Source: Thiosulfatihalobacter marinus (GTDB lineage Bacteria; Pseudomonadota; Alphaproteobacteria; Rhodobacterales; Rhodobacteraceae). Taken from it: a DNA stretch of 64,000 nt. Every line of letters starts with the position of its first letter. The stretch's first letter is position 1. The notes beneath the pieces were generated by a model, which had not been told where the DNA came from, did not search any database, and was given only the letters and a program-made list of their open reading frames with translations. The DNA is taken from assembly GCF_016019955.1 (NCBI RefSeq), contig NZ_JAECRZ010000004.1:305054-369053 (forward strand). The letters are read 5' to 3'. Shown here piece by piece: positions 17,830-28,469 of the stretch. The position numbers were made by a program, and so were the translations under genes.

Positions 17830-20104
17830 CCTTCAACATTTCCCAAACCCTGTGCGGCGTGAACGGCATGTCCGCCTGCCGCACACCGCGCTCCCACAAC
17901 GCATCCTGCACCGCGTTGGCCACCGCCGCCATCGACCCGACGGTTCCCGCCTCGCCACAGCCCTTCATGCCCATCGCGTTTGCCGTTGACGGCACAGCCT
18001 CTGTGGTGAATCCGATCATCGGCAGATCGGCGGCGCGCGGCATGGCGTAATCCATGAAAGTCGCTGTCAAAAGCTGCCCGTCCTCGTCGAAAACCACATG
18101 CTCCATCAGGGCCTGCCCGGCACCCTGCGCCACACCGCCATGCACCTGCCCTTCGGCCAGCATCGGGTTGATCAGGTTGCCGAAATCATCCACCACATTG
18201 TACCGGTCCAGCGTGACCTGCCCGGTCTCCGGATCGATTTCCACCTCGGCGACATGCGCGCCATTCGGGAATGACCGCGCCGGAAGGGTGGTGCGCGCCT
18301 CGTGCCTCAACAAGTCGCTCCGCCCGTCCTGCCGCGCCATTTCGGCCGCTTCCATCATTGTCGGATGCAGGTTCGATCCCTCGGCGCGGAACTGTTCGTC
18401 ATCAAAACGCACCGCGCCCGCGTCGACGCCCATCTTCTCGGCCAGATAGGGCGTGAAGGCGGCGATCATCCTGTCCACCGTGGCCAGTGTCGCGGTGTTC
18501 TGCACCGTGACCGAGCGCGACCCGCCGGTGCCGCCGCCCTGGGAAATCCGGTCGCTGTCCCCCTGTACCACTTCGATCAGATCCGCCGGAATGCCCGTCT
18601 GATCCGACAGGAACTGCGCATAGACCGTTTCATGCCCCTGACCGTTCGATTGCGTGCCCACGTAAATCGACACGGTGCCGTCGTCGTTGAATTCCACCTT
18701 CGCGCTTTCGGACGGATCGCCCAGAATGCTCTCGATGTAATAGCACAGCCCGATCCCGCGCAGCTTGCCCCGCGCGGCGCTTGCGGCCCTGCGCGCGGCA
18801 AACCCGTCCCAATCGGCAAACTCTGCCGCCCGTGTCAGAACCCGGTCGAAATCGCCCACATCATAGGTCTCCCCGGTCGCGCTCTTGTAGGGGAACGCGG
18901 TTGCCGGAACGAAATTGCGCCGCCGCAACTCCAGCGGATCAACCCCAAGTTCACGCGCGGCCCGGTCCATCAGCCGCTCCAGCACATAAATCGCCTCGGG
19001 CCGCCCGGCGCCACGATAGGCATCCACCGGCGTGGTGTTGGTATAGATGCCATCCACCTGCAACCAGGTGTCCTGCACGTCATACACCCCCATCAGCACG
19101 CGGCTGAAAAGCTGGGTCTGGATCGCCTGGGCAAACATCGAATTATAGGCACCCAGATTGCATACAGAGCGCACCCGATAGGCCGTGGCCCTGAGGTCTT
19201 CGTCAAATGCCATCTCGACAACCGAGGTCAGATCCCGCCCGGCATTGTCCGAGAGCATCGATTCCGTGCGCTCGCCCATCCAGCGCACCGGCCTGCCCAC
19301 AACACGCGCGGCCTGGGCCACGGCGAAAGGCTCGTTATAAACCATGCCCTTCATGCCGAACCCGCCCCCGGTATCGGGGTTGGTGACGCGGATCAGATCC
19401 GCCGACATGTTGAAAACCCGTGCCATCTGGTCCTTGGGCACCCAGACCCCCTGGGCATTGGTGGCCAGATGCACCCGGCCCCCGTCCCATTCGGCGTAAC
19501 ACCCGCGTGGTTCCATCGAATTGACGATGATCCGGTTGTCGCCCACCTCCAGCCGCACCACATGCGCGGCACTGGCAAACCGCGCCTCGGTCGCCGCCTC
19601 GTCACCCATGCCCCAGTCAAACGCACGGTTGTCGGGAACCGAGCCGTGCAGCGCCTCGCCCCCCGGCGCCAGGTCCATATGCGCGGGCAGATCGTCAAAA
19701 TCAAAAAGGATCATTTCGGCCGCATCGCGGGCCTGCGCCAGCGTGTCGGCCACGACAACCGCCACCGGTTCGCCCACATAACGCACGCGTCCCTCGGCCA
19801 GCACGGGCCGCTTGGGGCCCGCCCCCGTCGACCCGTCCCGGTTCTTGACCTGCGTCCCCGGCAGGCTGGCATCCATCCCCGCCGCCTCAAGATCGGCCTG
19901 TGTCAGCACACAATGCACGCCCTCGGCCGCGCTGGCGTCGCTAATGTCCAACTCGGTGATCACGGCATGGGCCACCGGAGAGCGCAGGAAATAGGCATAC
20001 AGCGCACCCTCGGGGGCGATGTCGTCCACATACCGCCCCTGCCCGGTCAAAAACCGCGAATCTTCCACCCGCCGTATCGACTGGGCCTTGCCGAATTTGT
20101 CCAT
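17807..20104 (-). CDS. xanthine dehydrogenase/CODH-family molybdopterin-binding subunit, form II CoxL-like
   Basis: This 765-residue large subunit binds the molybdenum cofactor. Its active-site loop reads AYRGAGR, the form II pattern, not the AYxCSFR of true CO dehydrogenase. GGGFGMKG and the late GMKGCGEAGTVG also belong to the family. I started it at the ATG (MDKFGKAQSIRRVEDSRFL) after GCGAGGGAATG; the frame is open 16 codons further. The FAD and 2Fe-2S subunits normally encoded next to it are absent here, so partners must be elsewhere. The substrate is unknown. Confidence 0.88.
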   Translation of the reverse strand: MDKFGKAQSIRRVEDSRFLTGQGRYVDDIAPEGALYAYFLRSPVAHAVITELDISDASAAEGVHCVLTQADLEAAGMDASLPGTQVKNRDGSTGAGPKRPVLAEGRVRYVGEPVAVVVADTLAQARDAAEMILFDFDDLPAHMDLAPGGEALHGSVPDNRAFDWGMGDEAATEARFASAAHVVRLEVGDNRIIVNSMEPRGCYAEWDGGRVHLATNAQGVWVPKDQMARVFNMSADLIRVTNPDTGGGFGMKGMVYNEPFAVAQAARVVGRPVRWMGERTESMLSDNAGRDLTSVVEMAFDEDLRATAYRVRSVCNLGAYNSMFAQAIQTQLFSRVLMGVYDVQDTWLQVDGIYTNTTPVDAYRGAGRPEAIYVLERLMDRAARELGVDPLELRRRNFVPATAFPYKSATGETYDVGDFDRVLTRAAEFADWDGFAARRAASAARGKLRGIGLCYYIESILGDPSESAKVEFNDDGTVSIYVGTQSNGQGHETVYAQFLSDQTGIPADLIEVVQGDSDRISQGGGTGGSRSVTVQNTATLATVDRMIAAFTPYLAEKMGVDAGAVRFDDEQFRAEGSNLHPTMMEAAEMARQDGRSDLLRHEARTTLPARSFPNGAHVAEVEIDPETGQVTLDRYNVVDDFGNLINPMLAEGQVHGGVAQGAGQALMEHVVFDEDGQLLTATFMDYAMPRAADLPMIGFTTEAVPSTANAMGMKGCGEAGTVGSMAAVANAVQDALWERGVRQADMPFTPHRVWEMLKDASEAAA

Positions 20105-20176
20105 GAACCATTCCCTCGCGCCAGATCGTTCAGGGGGAATGTAACCGCCCACAAGGCGAAGTCCATAGGCCGCGCC

Positions 20177-21307
20177 CTACAACCGTGCGACCGTCACGAT
20201 TTCCTGATCTCCATAGCCGTTGAACCCGGTCGAGATCGACGCGGAATAGGCGCCCATCGCCCGGATCAGCACATAGTCGCCCTCTTCGGTGGAGTCCGGC
20301 AGCGGCATCTTCTGGGGCAGCCGGTCGATGCTGTCACAGGTCGGCCCGAATACCACGCGGGGCCGTGTCGTGCCGGTCAGCTCTGTGCCATCCGCGCGCA
20401 TCACCTGAACCCGGTCGGGCAATCCGATGTCGCGCAATTCCGTCAACGCGCCATAGACCCCATCATTCAGAAAGATCGCGTCGCCGCGCACCGCCTTGAC
20501 CCGAACCGCCAGCGTAAAGGCCTCGGCCACCATCGCGCGGCCCGGTTCACATACCAGTCCCGGGTGATCCGGGCCAAAGGCACGCTCGGTTTCAAACGCG
20601 ATCCGGTCAAAAATGGCACCCAGATCGGGCGCCGCCCCGCTGCGATGCGCCGCGAAACCACCGCCAACGTTGATCCGGTTCAGCGTGACAGCCGCGCGGC
20701 GCGCCACATCCGCCGCCTCGATGATATACACCGCCCAGGCCTGGGGATCGGCGCATTGCGTGCCTGGATGAAAGGTCAGCGATGTGGCAAACCCCATCGC
20801 TCGGGCCTTTTGCAACAGGGCGACCGCGTGATCCGGGTCGGCGCCGAATTTCTCGCCAAAATCATAGGCCGCCCCGGACACCGGCATCCGCAGCCGCACC
20901 GCGATCTCGGTTCCGGCGCGCGGCACATCCGCCAGCTTGTCCAGCTCACGTGGACAATCCACCGACCAGCTTGCAATGCCATGACCCACCGCCCCCGCAA
21001 TCTCGGCAACCGAGCGTACCGGATTGTGGTAATGCAGCACGGCATCAGGGGACGCCGCCCGCACCCGCTCCATTTCCGGCAACGAGGCCACGTCAAACGC
21101 GGTAATCCCGGCGCTGACCAGATTGTCCAGCACCGCCGTATCGTCATTGGCCTTGACCGCATAGGACACAAGCCCGCCAAACCCGTCCTGAAACCGCCTT
21201 GCGGTGGCCTGCAAGACATCCGGCGCGAAATACAGTACCGGCGCGTCGGGTTGAAACTTGGTCAGATGCCAAACTGGCGACGGCCAAAGGGCCGGTTGAT
21301 TGCGCAT
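20177..21307 (-). CDS. ornithine/lysine decarboxylase, fold III PLP enzyme
   Basis: This 376-residue alanine-racemase-fold decarboxylase has the PLP lysine in SYAVKAN, the phosphate-binding GGGFAA and the catalytic-cysteine loop VVFGPTCDSID, which is typical of ornithine decarboxylases and separates them from diaminopimelate decarboxylases. It would make putrescine from ornithine with PLP. It is transcribed away from an Lrp-type regulator that probably controls it. The exact amino acid preferred cannot be decided from the sequence. Confidence 0.88.
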   Translation of the reverse strand: MRNQPALWPSPVWHLTKFQPDAPVLYFAPDVLQATARRFQDGFGGLVSYAVKANDDTAVLDNLVSAGITAFDVASLPEMERVRAASPDAVLHYHNPVRSVAEIAGAVGHGIASWSVDCPRELDKLADVPRAGTEIAVRLRMPVSGAAYDFGEKFGADPDHAVALLQKARAMGFATSLTFHPGTQCADPQAWAVYIIEAADVARRAAVTLNRINVGGGFAAHRSGAAPDLGAIFDRIAFETERAFGPDHPGLVCEPGRAMVAEAFTLAVRVKAVRGDAIFLNDGVYGALTELRDIGLPDRVQVMRADGTELTGTTRPRVVFGPTCDSIDRLPQKMPLPDSTEEGDYVLIRAMGAYSASISTGFNGYGDQEIVTVARL

Positions 21308-21414
21308 TTCCTACCTCATGTCCTGTTTTGCTCAGGATCATGGCTTTTTTGGTCGATTTCATGTGTCGATCTGGTAATACTGCAAAAGACTTTACTCAAT
21401 ATGACGAAAGTGGA
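21308..21414. promoter_or_regulatory. divergent control region between ornithine decarboxylase and Lrp-type gene
   Basis: The 107-base gap is AT-richer than its flanks and must hold both divergent promoters. Lrp/AsnC proteins usually bind in such shared regions and control themselves and the neighbour. I see no clear palindromic operator, so the regulatory link is an inference from gene order only. Confidence 0.4.
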
Positions 21415-21852
21415 ATGCAATTAGACGAAACTGACCGCACCCTGCTCTCCCTGCTGTCGGAAAACGCCCGCGCACCGGTCGCCACGCTGGCACGCAAGCT
21501 GGGGCTGGCACGCACCACCGTGCAGGCGCGGATCGACCGTTTGGAAACCAACGGCGCCATTGCCGGCTACACCCTGCGCCTTGGCGAAACCGCCCGCCCC
21601 CGGATCCGCGCTACGGCACTTGTGTCGATCGAATTGCGCGCTGGCCCGTCCGTCCTGCAACGGCTGCGCTCGCTGCCCGCCGTCGAAACCGTGCATACCT
21701 GCTCGGGCCGGGTGGATCTGATCGTCGGCATCGCCGCCGACAGCACTGCCGAACTGGACGACACGCTGGACCGGATCGGCGAGACACGTGGCGTGAGAAA
21801 CTCCGAAAGCCTGATCCACCTCAGCACAAAACTTGCCCGCAACAGAGCCTGA
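21415..21852 (+). CDS. Lrp/AsnC family transcriptional regulator
   Basis: The 145-residue protein has an N-terminal winged helix (LDETDRTLLSLLSENARAPVATLARKLGLARTTVQARIDRLE) and a C-terminal RAM ligand-binding domain (ATALVSIELRAGPSVLQRLRSLPAVETVHTCSGRVDLI). The ATG at 21415 is chosen because the family motif begins four residues later, although the frame is open far upstream. Divergence from the ornithine decarboxylase gene suggests an amino-acid- or polyamine-linked effector. Confidence 0.9.
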   Translation: MQLDETDRTLLSLLSENARAPVATLARKLGLARTTVQARIDRLETNGAIAGYTLRLGETARPRIRATALVSIELRAGPSVLQRLRSLPAVETVHTCSGRVDLIVGIAADSTAELDDTLDRIGETRGVRNSESLIHLSTKLARNRA

Positions 21853-21870
21853 CCCGTGCGCAATGGCGGA

Positions 21871-22800
21871 TCACTTTGCGTGCCGCCGTCCGATCAGCCC
21901 GATCCACCAGAACAGCCAGGCCTGAAATCCGCTCAGCAAGACCAACAGCCCGCTCACCGCCCAAAACGCCCATGATGTTTCTGTGCCCGGCATCCCCGCC
22001 ACGTTGATGCCCAGCAACCCGGTCAGCAATCCCAGCGGCAGGAAAAACGCTGCCACCACTGACAGAACCAGCATCTGGCGGTTCATCCGCTCGGCCCGCG
22101 CATCCGCGATCCGCTCCTGCACCAGCCCGGCCCGGTCCCGGATGGCATCCAGTTCCTCGGCCAACCGTGTCACCCGCTCTGTCGCTTCGCGCAGCCGGGG
22201 CCGGTCAGCCGGTCCAACCCAGCCCAGCGCCTCGATCTCCAACGTGCTCAAGGCATCGCGCTGCGGGAACATATAGCGTCGCAGTACTGTCGCCCTGAGC
22301 CGCAGGTCCGCCAGCTTTGCCCGCACCCCCGCCTCGGCACCCTCCGAAACGTCATTTTCCAGCGCGTCAATGTCTTCGTTCAGCGCCGCCACAACCGGCT
22401 CGGCCCGATCCGCGAGCCGCAACGCCAATTGCGCCACCAATTCTGCCGCGCGCCCCGCTCCGCCGCCCCTGTCCATCGCTTCCATCACGTCGCTCACCGC
22501 CATCAGACGGCGGAACTGCGCACTCACAACTTCACGCTCTGTCACCCAAAGCCGGATGGACACCATATCCTCCGGTTCGGCCCCCGGATTCAGGTTCACA
22601 CCCCGCAGGTTGATGATCACCCCGTCGCCATGCACCGTGCATCTGGGTCTTGTCTCCTCGGCCACCAGGGCAAGATGCACCATCCCGTCCAGACCCACGG
22701 CTTGCAGACCGGCGCGCCCCTCGTCCTGGGAAAGATCAAAGTGCCGCCAGCGAAAGCCGCCCGGCCCGCCCCGCCATTCCCGTATCGCCGCTGTCGTCAT
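21871..22800 (-). CDS. CorA-family transporter, ZntB-like
   Basis: The 309-residue protein has a long soluble N-terminal domain and two C-terminal membrane helices. The signature loop after the first helix reads GINVAG, the ZntB-like variant of the CorA GMN motif. CorA-type pentamers carry Mg2+, Co2+ or Ni2+; ZntB carries Zn2+. The ATG at residue MTTAAIREWRGGPGG is chosen over an open frame of 39 more codons. The ion is not decidable here. Confidence 0.85.
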   Translation of the reverse strand: MTTAAIREWRGGPGGFRWRHFDLSQDEGRAGLQAVGLDGMVHLALVAEETRPRCTVHGDGVIINLRGVNLNPGAEPEDMVSIRLWVTEREVVSAQFRRLMAVSDVMEAMDRGGGAGRAAELVAQLALRLADRAEPVVAALNEDIDALENDVSEGAEAGVRAKLADLRLRATVLRRYMFPQRDALSTLEIEALGWVGPADRPRLREATERVTRLAEELDAIRDRAGLVQERIADARAERMNRQMLVLSVVAAFFLPLGLLTGLLGINVAGMPGTETSWAFWAVSGLLVLLSGFQAWLFWWIGLIGRRHAK

Positions 22801-22931
22801 GTCCGCCCCCGTTTTTTCAACTTTAGGCGCCAGCTTGCCCTTCTGGTCAAGAAAATTGGCGCGCCACCTTTTCCTTGCGCCCCCCATTCTATAATGGGTC
22901 ATCAACTCAGGGATCATGTGGGATCAAGTCG

Positions 22932-25900
22932 ATGGCTATGGAAAAAACCTTCAACGCGGCCGATGCCGAAAGCCGCCTTTACGCGGCCTGGGAAAAGGCC
23001 GGGTGCTTTACCGCCGGGGCCAATGCCAAGCCGGGCGCCTCGACCTATTGCATCATGATCCCGCCGCCCAACGTAACCGGCGTGCTGCATATGGGCCACG
23101 CCTTCAACAACACGTTGCAGGACATTCTGATCCGCTGGAAACGGATGCAGGGCTATGACACGCTTTGGCAACCGGGCACGGATCACGCGGGCATCGCCAC
23201 GCAAATGGTTGTCGAACGCAGGCTCGCCGAAGAAAACCAGCCCTCGCGCCGCGACCTGGGCCGCGAGAAGTTCCTTGAAAAGGTCTGGGAATGGAAGGCG
23301 CAATCGGGCGGCACGATCGTCAACCAGCTCAAGCGTCTTGGCGCCTCCTGTGACTGGTCGCGCGAGGCCTTCACCATGTCCGGCGCGCCCGGCGCGCCCA
23401 AAGACGTGGCTGGCGGCAATTTCCATGATGCCGTGCTCAAGGTCTTTGTCGACATGTACGACAAGGGCCTGATCTATCGCGGCAAACGCCTCGTGAACTG
23501 GGATCCGCATTTCGAAACCGCGATTTCCGATCTTGAAGTCGAGAATATCGAAGTGCACGGCCATATGTGGCATTTCAAATACCCGCTCGCCGGTGGCGCG
23601 ACCTACACCTATGTCGAAAAGGACGAAGACGGCAACGTGATCCTGACCGAGGAGCGCGACTATATCTCCATCGCCACCACCCGCCCCGAAACAATGCTGG
23701 GTGACGGCGCGGTCGCGGTGCATCCCTCGGACGAGCGTTATGCGCCCATTGTCGGCAAGCTGTGCGAAATCCCTGTGGGGCCGAAAGAACACCGCCGCCT
23801 GATCCCAATCATCACCGATGAATACCCCGATCCCGATTTCGGCTCGGGCGCGGTCAAGATCACCGGCGCGCATGATTTCAACGACTACCAGGTCGCGCGC
23901 CGGGGCGGCATCCCGATGTACCGCCTGATGGACACCAAGGGCCATATGCGCGCCGACGGAAAACCCTACGCCCAAGAGGCCGCCACCGCGATGGCCGTTG
24001 CCAGGGGCGAGAGGACACTCTCGGAAAACGAGGCCGACGCGATCAATCTGGTACCCGATGATCTGCGCGGGCTGGACCGGTTTGACGCGCGCACCGCCGT
24101 GATCACCCAGATCACCGAAGAAGGCCTTGCCGTGATGGTTCCCAACCCCGCCGCCGGGGCCGAAGGTGAACCCGAGGAAATCCCGCTGGTGGACAACAAG
24201 CCGATCATGCAGCCTTTTGGCGACCGCTCCAAGGTGGTGATCGAACCGATGCTGACCGACCAGTGGTTTGTCGATGCCAAAAAGGTTGTCGGCCCCGCGC
24301 TGGATGCCGTGCGCAACGGCACGGTAAAGATCCTTCCCGAGTCGGGCGAGAAAACCTACTACCACTGGCTGGAAAACATCGAACCCTGGTGCATCTCGCG
24401 CCAGCTTTGGTGGGGCCACCAGATCCCGGTCTGGTACGGGTTCGATCTGTCGGCCAACGGCTTTGTCGATGACGAGGGCGACGGCGCGCTTGATCTTGTG
24501 GAAATGGGCCGTCTGCTGTCCCGGCAAAAGCTGCTGCTGGGTGACGAACGCCACCATTGCGCAGCCAGCTTTGAAGAGGTCAAGGCACAGTTCGACGATG
24601 TCGAGGCCGCGCTGCCCACACCGCTCAACCACGCGCAAGTGATCGAGGTCGAAGACCGCGCTGCCGCGGTGCACGCATTTGCCGCCGGTCTCGCCGAATA
24701 CGAAATGACACAAGACCCGACCAGGCTGGTTTACCCGGTCTGGCACGACCCGGATGTACTGGACACCTGGTTCTCCTCGGGTCTCTGGCCCATCGGCACG
24801 CTGGGCTGGCCCGACGAAACGCCGGAACTGGCAAAATACTTCCCGACATCCACCCTCGTCACCGGGCAGGACATCCTGTTCTTCTGGGTAGCGCGCATGA
24901 TGATGATGCAACTGGCCGTGGTCGACGACATCCCGTTTGACACGGTCTACCTGCACGGGCTGGTGCGCGACGCCAAGGGCAAGAAGATGTCCAAATCCAC
25001 CGGCAACGTGATGGACCCGCTTGAAATCATCGACGAATACGGCGCCGACGCGCTGCGCTTTTCCTCGGCGGCCATGGCCGCTCTCGGGGGCGTGCTGAAA
25101 CTCGACATGGCAAGGATCGCGGGCTACCGCAATTTCGGCACCAAGCTGTGGAACGCCGCGCGCTTTGCCGAGATGAACGGCGTCTTTGAGGCCGACGTGA
25201 TACCGACGCAATACCGACGGGATGCCGATACGGTCCAAACCGCGAACAAATGGATCATCGGCGAGACCGCGAAACTGCGCGAAACCGTCGATGACGCGCT
25301 GGAGAATTACCGCTTCAACGATGCCGCGAATGCGCTGTACGCCTTTGTCTGGGGCAAGGTCTGTGACTGGTACGTGGAATTCTCCAAACCCCTCTTCGCC
25401 TCCGACGACCCCGCCGTGGTGGCCGAAACCAAATCCACCATGCGCTGGGTGATCGACCAGTGTCTGATCCTGCTGCACCCGATCATGCCCTTCATCACCG
25501 AAGAGCTGTGGGGCAGCCTTGGAACCCGCGACAAGATGCTGGTCCACACCGACTGGCCCACTTACCAGGCCGCTGATTTCGTTGATGAAAAAGCGGATCG
25601 TGAAATGAACTGGGTGATCTCCGTGATCGACAACGTGCGCTCCGCCCGCGCCCAGATGCATGTGCCCGCCGGGTTGAAAATCCCCATGCTGGTCAGCGAA
25701 CTGGACGCGTCCGGCAAGGCGGCCTGGGCGCGCAACGAGGCGCTGATCATGAAACTTGCCCGCATCGACAGCCTGACCGAAGCGCCCGAATTCCCCAAAG
25801 GCTCGATCACCGTTGCGGTCGAGGGCGGAAGTTTCGGCCTGCCTCTCGCCGATATCATCGACATCGGCGCGGAAAAGGCCCGGCTGGAAAAAACCCTCGG

Positions 25901-26069
25901 CAAACTCGCCAAGGAGCTCGGGGGGCTTCGGGGCCGCCTCGACAACCCGAATTTCGTCGCCTCCGCCCCCGAAGACGTGGTGGAAGAGGCCCGCGAAAAC
26001 CTCGCCGCACGCGAGGAAGAGGAAACCAGGCTCAGGGCCGCGCTCGCCAAGCTCGCCGAGCTCGACTGA
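22932..26069 (+). CDS. valS: valyl-tRNA synthetase
   Basis: This class I synthetase of 1045 residues has the HIGH-type motif [13 protein letters not shown], the KMSKS motif [11 protein letters not shown], an inserted editing domain and a C-terminal coiled-coil tRNA arm ([21 protein letters not shown]...). The start is the ATG at 22932, with a second in-frame ATG two codons later. In several alphaproteobacteria valS lies beside popZ; here it does not. Confidence 0.96.
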   Translation: MAMEKTFNAADAESRLYAAWEKAGCFTAGANAKPGASTYCIMIPPPNVTGVLHMGHAFNNTLQDILIRWKRMQGYDTLWQPGTDHAGIATQMVVERRLAEENQPSRRDLGREKFLEKVWEWKAQSGGTIVNQLKRLGASCDWSREAFTMSGAPGAPKDVAGGNFHDAVLKVFVDMYDKGLIYRGKRLVNWDPHFETAISDLEVENIEVHGHMWHFKYPLAGGATYTYVEKDEDGNVILTEERDYISIATTRPETMLGDGAVAVHPSDERYAPIVGKLCEIPVGPKEHRRLIPIITDEYPDPDFGSGAVKITGAHDFNDYQVARRGGIPMYRLMDTKGHMRADGKPYAQEAATAMAVARGERTLSENEADAINLVPDDLRGLDRFDARTAVITQITEEGLAVMVPNPAAGAEGEPEEIPLVDNKPIMQPFGDRSKVVIEPMLTDQWFVDAKKVVGPALDAVRNGTVKILPESGEKTYYHWLENIEPWCISRQLWWGHQIPVWYGFDLSANGFVDDEGDGALDLVEMGRLLSRQKLLLGDERHHCAASFEEVKAQFDDVEAALPTPLNHAQVIEVEDRAAAVHAFAAGLAEYEMTQDPTRLVYPVWHDPDVLDTWFSSGLWPIGTLGWPDETPELAKYFPTSTLVTGQDILFFWVARMMMMQLAVVDDIPFDTVYLHGLVRDAKGKKMSKSTGNVMDPLEIIDEYGADALRFSSAAMAALGGVLKLDMARIAGYRNFGTKLWNAARFAEMNGVFEADVIPTQYRRDADTVQTANKWIIGETAKLRETVDDALENYRFNDAANALYAFVWGKVCDWYVEFSKPLFASDDPAVVAETKSTMRWVIDQCLILLHPIMPFITEELWGSLGTRDKMLVHTDWPTYQAADFVDEKADREMNWVISVIDNVRSARAQMHVPAGLKIPMLVSELDASGKAAWARNEALIMKLARIDSLTEAPEFPKGSITVAVEGGSFGLPLADIIDIGAEKARLEKTLGKLAKELGGLRGRLDNPNFVASAPEDVVEEARENLAAREEEETRLRAALAKLAELD

Positions 26070-26380
26070 GCCTTTGAAAAACAGCGCATCATGCCAGTGT
26101 TCAAGGCGTGATGCGCGTTTTCAAATCCTGATCAGGCGGCTGATCACGAAAACCAAAGCCACAGAGCACCAGGGCAACACCCGCACCAGTTGAAGCCATG
26201 TCCTTGAAAACAAGACACCAGTCCGCCGCATCGCGAAGCTGGTACTTGCCGCCACGACCGCCCCAAGAACCCCAAAAGAGCCCCCGCGCGGAACCCGTAA
26301 TTCTTCATTTTGCCAAAAGTACTCCGGGGGTGAAGTTTGAAAATGCCCGCATTTTCAAACGAGGGGGCTGGCCCCCTCCC
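26070..26380. repeat. convergent intergenic region with two strong hairpins
   Basis: This 311-base gap separates the convergent valS and crotonase stops. At its right end are two near-perfect palindromes: GTTTGAAAATGC/GCATTTTCAAAC (26335-26360, 2-base centre) and GAGGGGGC/GCCCCCTC (26361-26378). Just left, at 26306-26330, is a variant of the dispersed intergenic repeat (CCAAAAGTACTCCGGGGG). The hairpins abut the crotonase stop and probably end its transcript. A short hydrophobic frame on the minus strand near 26120-26250 is too weak to call. Confidence 0.6.
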
Positions 26381-27172
26381 TTATCCGAAATCCGGCTTCC
26401 GCTTCTGCAAATTCGCCGCGATCACTTCCATCTGATGCGGCTTGCCGATCAGCGTTGCCTGCACCCGGCTTTCTTCCAGCAATACCGCGTCCGGATCATC
26501 CGGGTGATCTTCGGCAAACCCGATCAGCGTTTTGGCTGCCCGTATCGCCGACGGGCTCTTCCCGGCAATGTCTTCCGCCAGATCCATCGCGGCCGCCAGC
26601 GGATCCTCCACAATCTCGCTCACCAGCCCCCAGCCCAGCGCCTGCTCCGCGTCGAACGGCGTCGCCGTATAGGTCAGCCGCCGGATCACGTCGCTGCGCG
26701 TCAGATGCGGCAACAGCGCCATGCCGCCCATGTCGGGCACGATGCCCCATTTCATTTCCATCACCGCCATCTTCGTGCCGGGCGCGGCAAACCGGACATC
26801 CGCGCCCAGCGCGATCTGGCAACCGCCGCCATAGGCCACCCCCTGCAAGGCGCAGATCACCGGCACCGGCAGCTTGCGCCACACCATCACCACCTGCTGG
26901 AACAGGTTGGCATTGCCATACGTGCGCGGCTCCAGCAATTGCGCCGGGTCGCCCTGCGCCATCGCCGCGAACGACATCACGTCCAGGCCCGCGCAGAACG
27001 CCCTGCCTTCGCCCGCCAGCACCACGGCGCGCACATCCTCATCGCCCATCAGGCCCTCGCCGGCCTCGACAATCGCCTGCATCATGGCAGGGTCCAGCGC
27101 ATTCATCTTGTTCCCCCGCGTCAGCGTTACGCGGGCAACGTGGTTTTCGATCTCGACCGATACGCGGGCCAT
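26381..27172 (-). CDS. enoyl-CoA hydratase/isomerase (crotonase) family protein
   Basis: The 263-residue protein is a second crotonase, distinct from the one at 8.1-8.9 kb. Oxyanion-hole elements are VVLAGEGRAFCAGLDVMSF and CALQGVAYGGGCQIALGADVRFA; the catalytic-side segment is MEMKWGIVPDMGGMALLPHL with a glutamate-like position. It acts on CoA thioesters of unknown identity. The N-terminus MARVSVEIENHVARVTLTRG is typical. Confidence 0.88.
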   Translation of the reverse strand: MARVSVEIENHVARVTLTRGNKMNALDPAMMQAIVEAGEGLMGDEDVRAVVLAGEGRAFCAGLDVMSFAAMAQGDPAQLLEPRTYGNANLFQQVVMVWRKLPVPVICALQGVAYGGGCQIALGADVRFAAPGTKMAVMEMKWGIVPDMGGMALLPHLTRSDVIRRLTYTATPFDAEQALGWGLVSEIVEDPLAAAMDLAEDIAGKSPSAIRAAKTLIGFAEDHPDDPDAVLLEESRVQATLIGKPHQMEVIAANLQKRKPDFG

Positions 27173-27289
27173 GGGGTGCCTCCTTCAATCGCGGTGCCCT
27201 CAGTCTCACAGGGGGCGGGCGCAAAATCCACTTTGACGTGGGGGCAATTCCTGCTTGCCGCCCCTCCGGCCTTCGGCCACATTCCCCCC

Positions 27290-28393
27290 ATGACCGGACC
27301 CAGATTCACCAAACTCGCCCAAAGCCTGCCCGCCACCGTCCCGTTTGTCGGCCCCGAAGCACAGGAGCGCGCAATGGGCCACCCGTTCGACGCCCGGCTG
27401 GGCGCCAACGAGAACATCTTTGGACCATCCCCCAAGGCGATTGCCGCAATGCAGGCGGCGGCCACCGGCATCTGGATGTATGGCGATCCCGAAAACCACG
27501 ACCTGCGCCACGCGCTGGCGGATTTCCACGCGGTCGCCCCCGAAAACATCGTCGTGGGCGAAGGGATCGATGGCCTTCTGGGCTATCTCGTCCGCCTCCT
27601 GATCGAACCGGGCGACGCGGTCGTCACCTCGCTTGGCGCCTACCCGACATTCAACTACCACGTGGCGGGCTTTGGCGGCGCATTGCATACCGTGCCCTAC
27701 CGGGACGATTGCGAAGACCTGCCCGCCCTTTTGGCAAAAGCCGCCGAGGTGAACGCCAAGCTGGTCTATTTCGCCAATCCGGACAATCCGATGGGCAGTT
27801 GGCGCACAGGCGCCGACATCCTGTCCGAACTTGATGCCATTCCCGAAGGCTGCGTTCTGGTTCTGGACGAAGCCTATGTCGAGCTGGCCCCCGAAGGCAC
27901 CGCCGCCCCGGTCGACATCAACGATCCCCGCGTGATCCGTATGCGCACCTTTTCCAAGGGCTACGGCATGGCCGGCGCGCGCGTGGGCTATGCGCTGGGA
28001 CAGGCGCAATTCATCCGCGCCTTTGAAAAGATCCGCAACCATTTTGGCATGAACCGCGCCGCGCAGGCCGGGGCGCTGGCGGCTTTGGCAGACACCGATT
28101 GGCTCGCCCGGACCCGCACAAACGTGGCCGCGGCGCAAGAAAGCATCTCCGACATTGCCGCCAGACACGGCCTGGCCGCGCTGCCCTCGGCCACCAATTT
28201 CGTGGCCATCGACTGTGGCCGTGACGGCCAGTTTGCCAAGGCCGTTCTGGACGGGCTTGTGGCGCGTGGCATCTTCGTACGGATGCCCTTTGTCGAACCG
28301 CAAAACCGTTGCATCCGGATCAGCTGTGGTCCCGAAAGGGAACTGGCCCTGTTCGACGCCGCCCTTGGCGACGTGCTGGCGGAACTTGGCTGA
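27290..28393 (+). CDS. PLP-dependent aminotransferase, HisC-like
   Basis: This fold I aminotransferase of 367 residues carries LGANENIFGPSP, FANPDNPMG (substrate-binding), VLDEAYVEL and TFSKGYGMAGARVGYA, where the lysine binds PLP. The layout matches histidinol-phosphate aminotransferases. Since no other histidine genes lie nearby it may use another substrate, such as an aromatic amino acid. The ATG at 27290 follows the divergent crotonase; the longer open frame is not coding. Confidence 0.85.
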   Translation: MTGPRFTKLAQSLPATVPFVGPEAQERAMGHPFDARLGANENIFGPSPKAIAAMQAAATGIWMYGDPENHDLRHALADFHAVAPENIVVGEGIDGLLGYLVRLLIEPGDAVVTSLGAYPTFNYHVAGFGGALHTVPYRDDCEDLPALLAKAAEVNAKLVYFANPDNPMGSWRTGADILSELDAIPEGCVLVLDEAYVELAPEGTAAPVDINDPRVIRMRTFSKGYGMAGARVGYALGQAQFIRAFEKIRNHFGMNRAAQAGALAALADTDWLARTRTNVAAAQESISDIAARHGLAALPSATNFVAIDCGRDGQFAKAVLDGLVARGIFVRMPFVEPQNRCIRISCGPERELALFDAALGDVLAELG

Positions 28394-28469
28394 TTTCACG
28401 GCGGCTCACGAAAATTTTGCCTTGGGGGGCGTGATTCGCGGCTATCCTGTTCGCCAGGAGGTCATTGCC

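Noticed and set aside
18302..21424. A 1040-codon plus-strand frame opposite the CoxL-like and decarboxylase genes
   Set aside because: It runs antisense to two clear enzymes, is rich in His, Arg, Pro and Gly as GC-shadow frames are, and has no domain.
22914..25661. A 915-codon minus-strand frame opposite valS
   Set aside because: Complete antisense overlap with valyl-tRNA synthetase; composition is that of a shadow frame.
26120..26250. Short hydrophobic minus-strand frame in the valS-crotonase gap
   Set aside because: A tail such as LVRVLPWCSVALVFVISRLIRI reads like a membrane segment, but it lacks a convincing start and overlaps the intergenic repeat; kept only as a mention.
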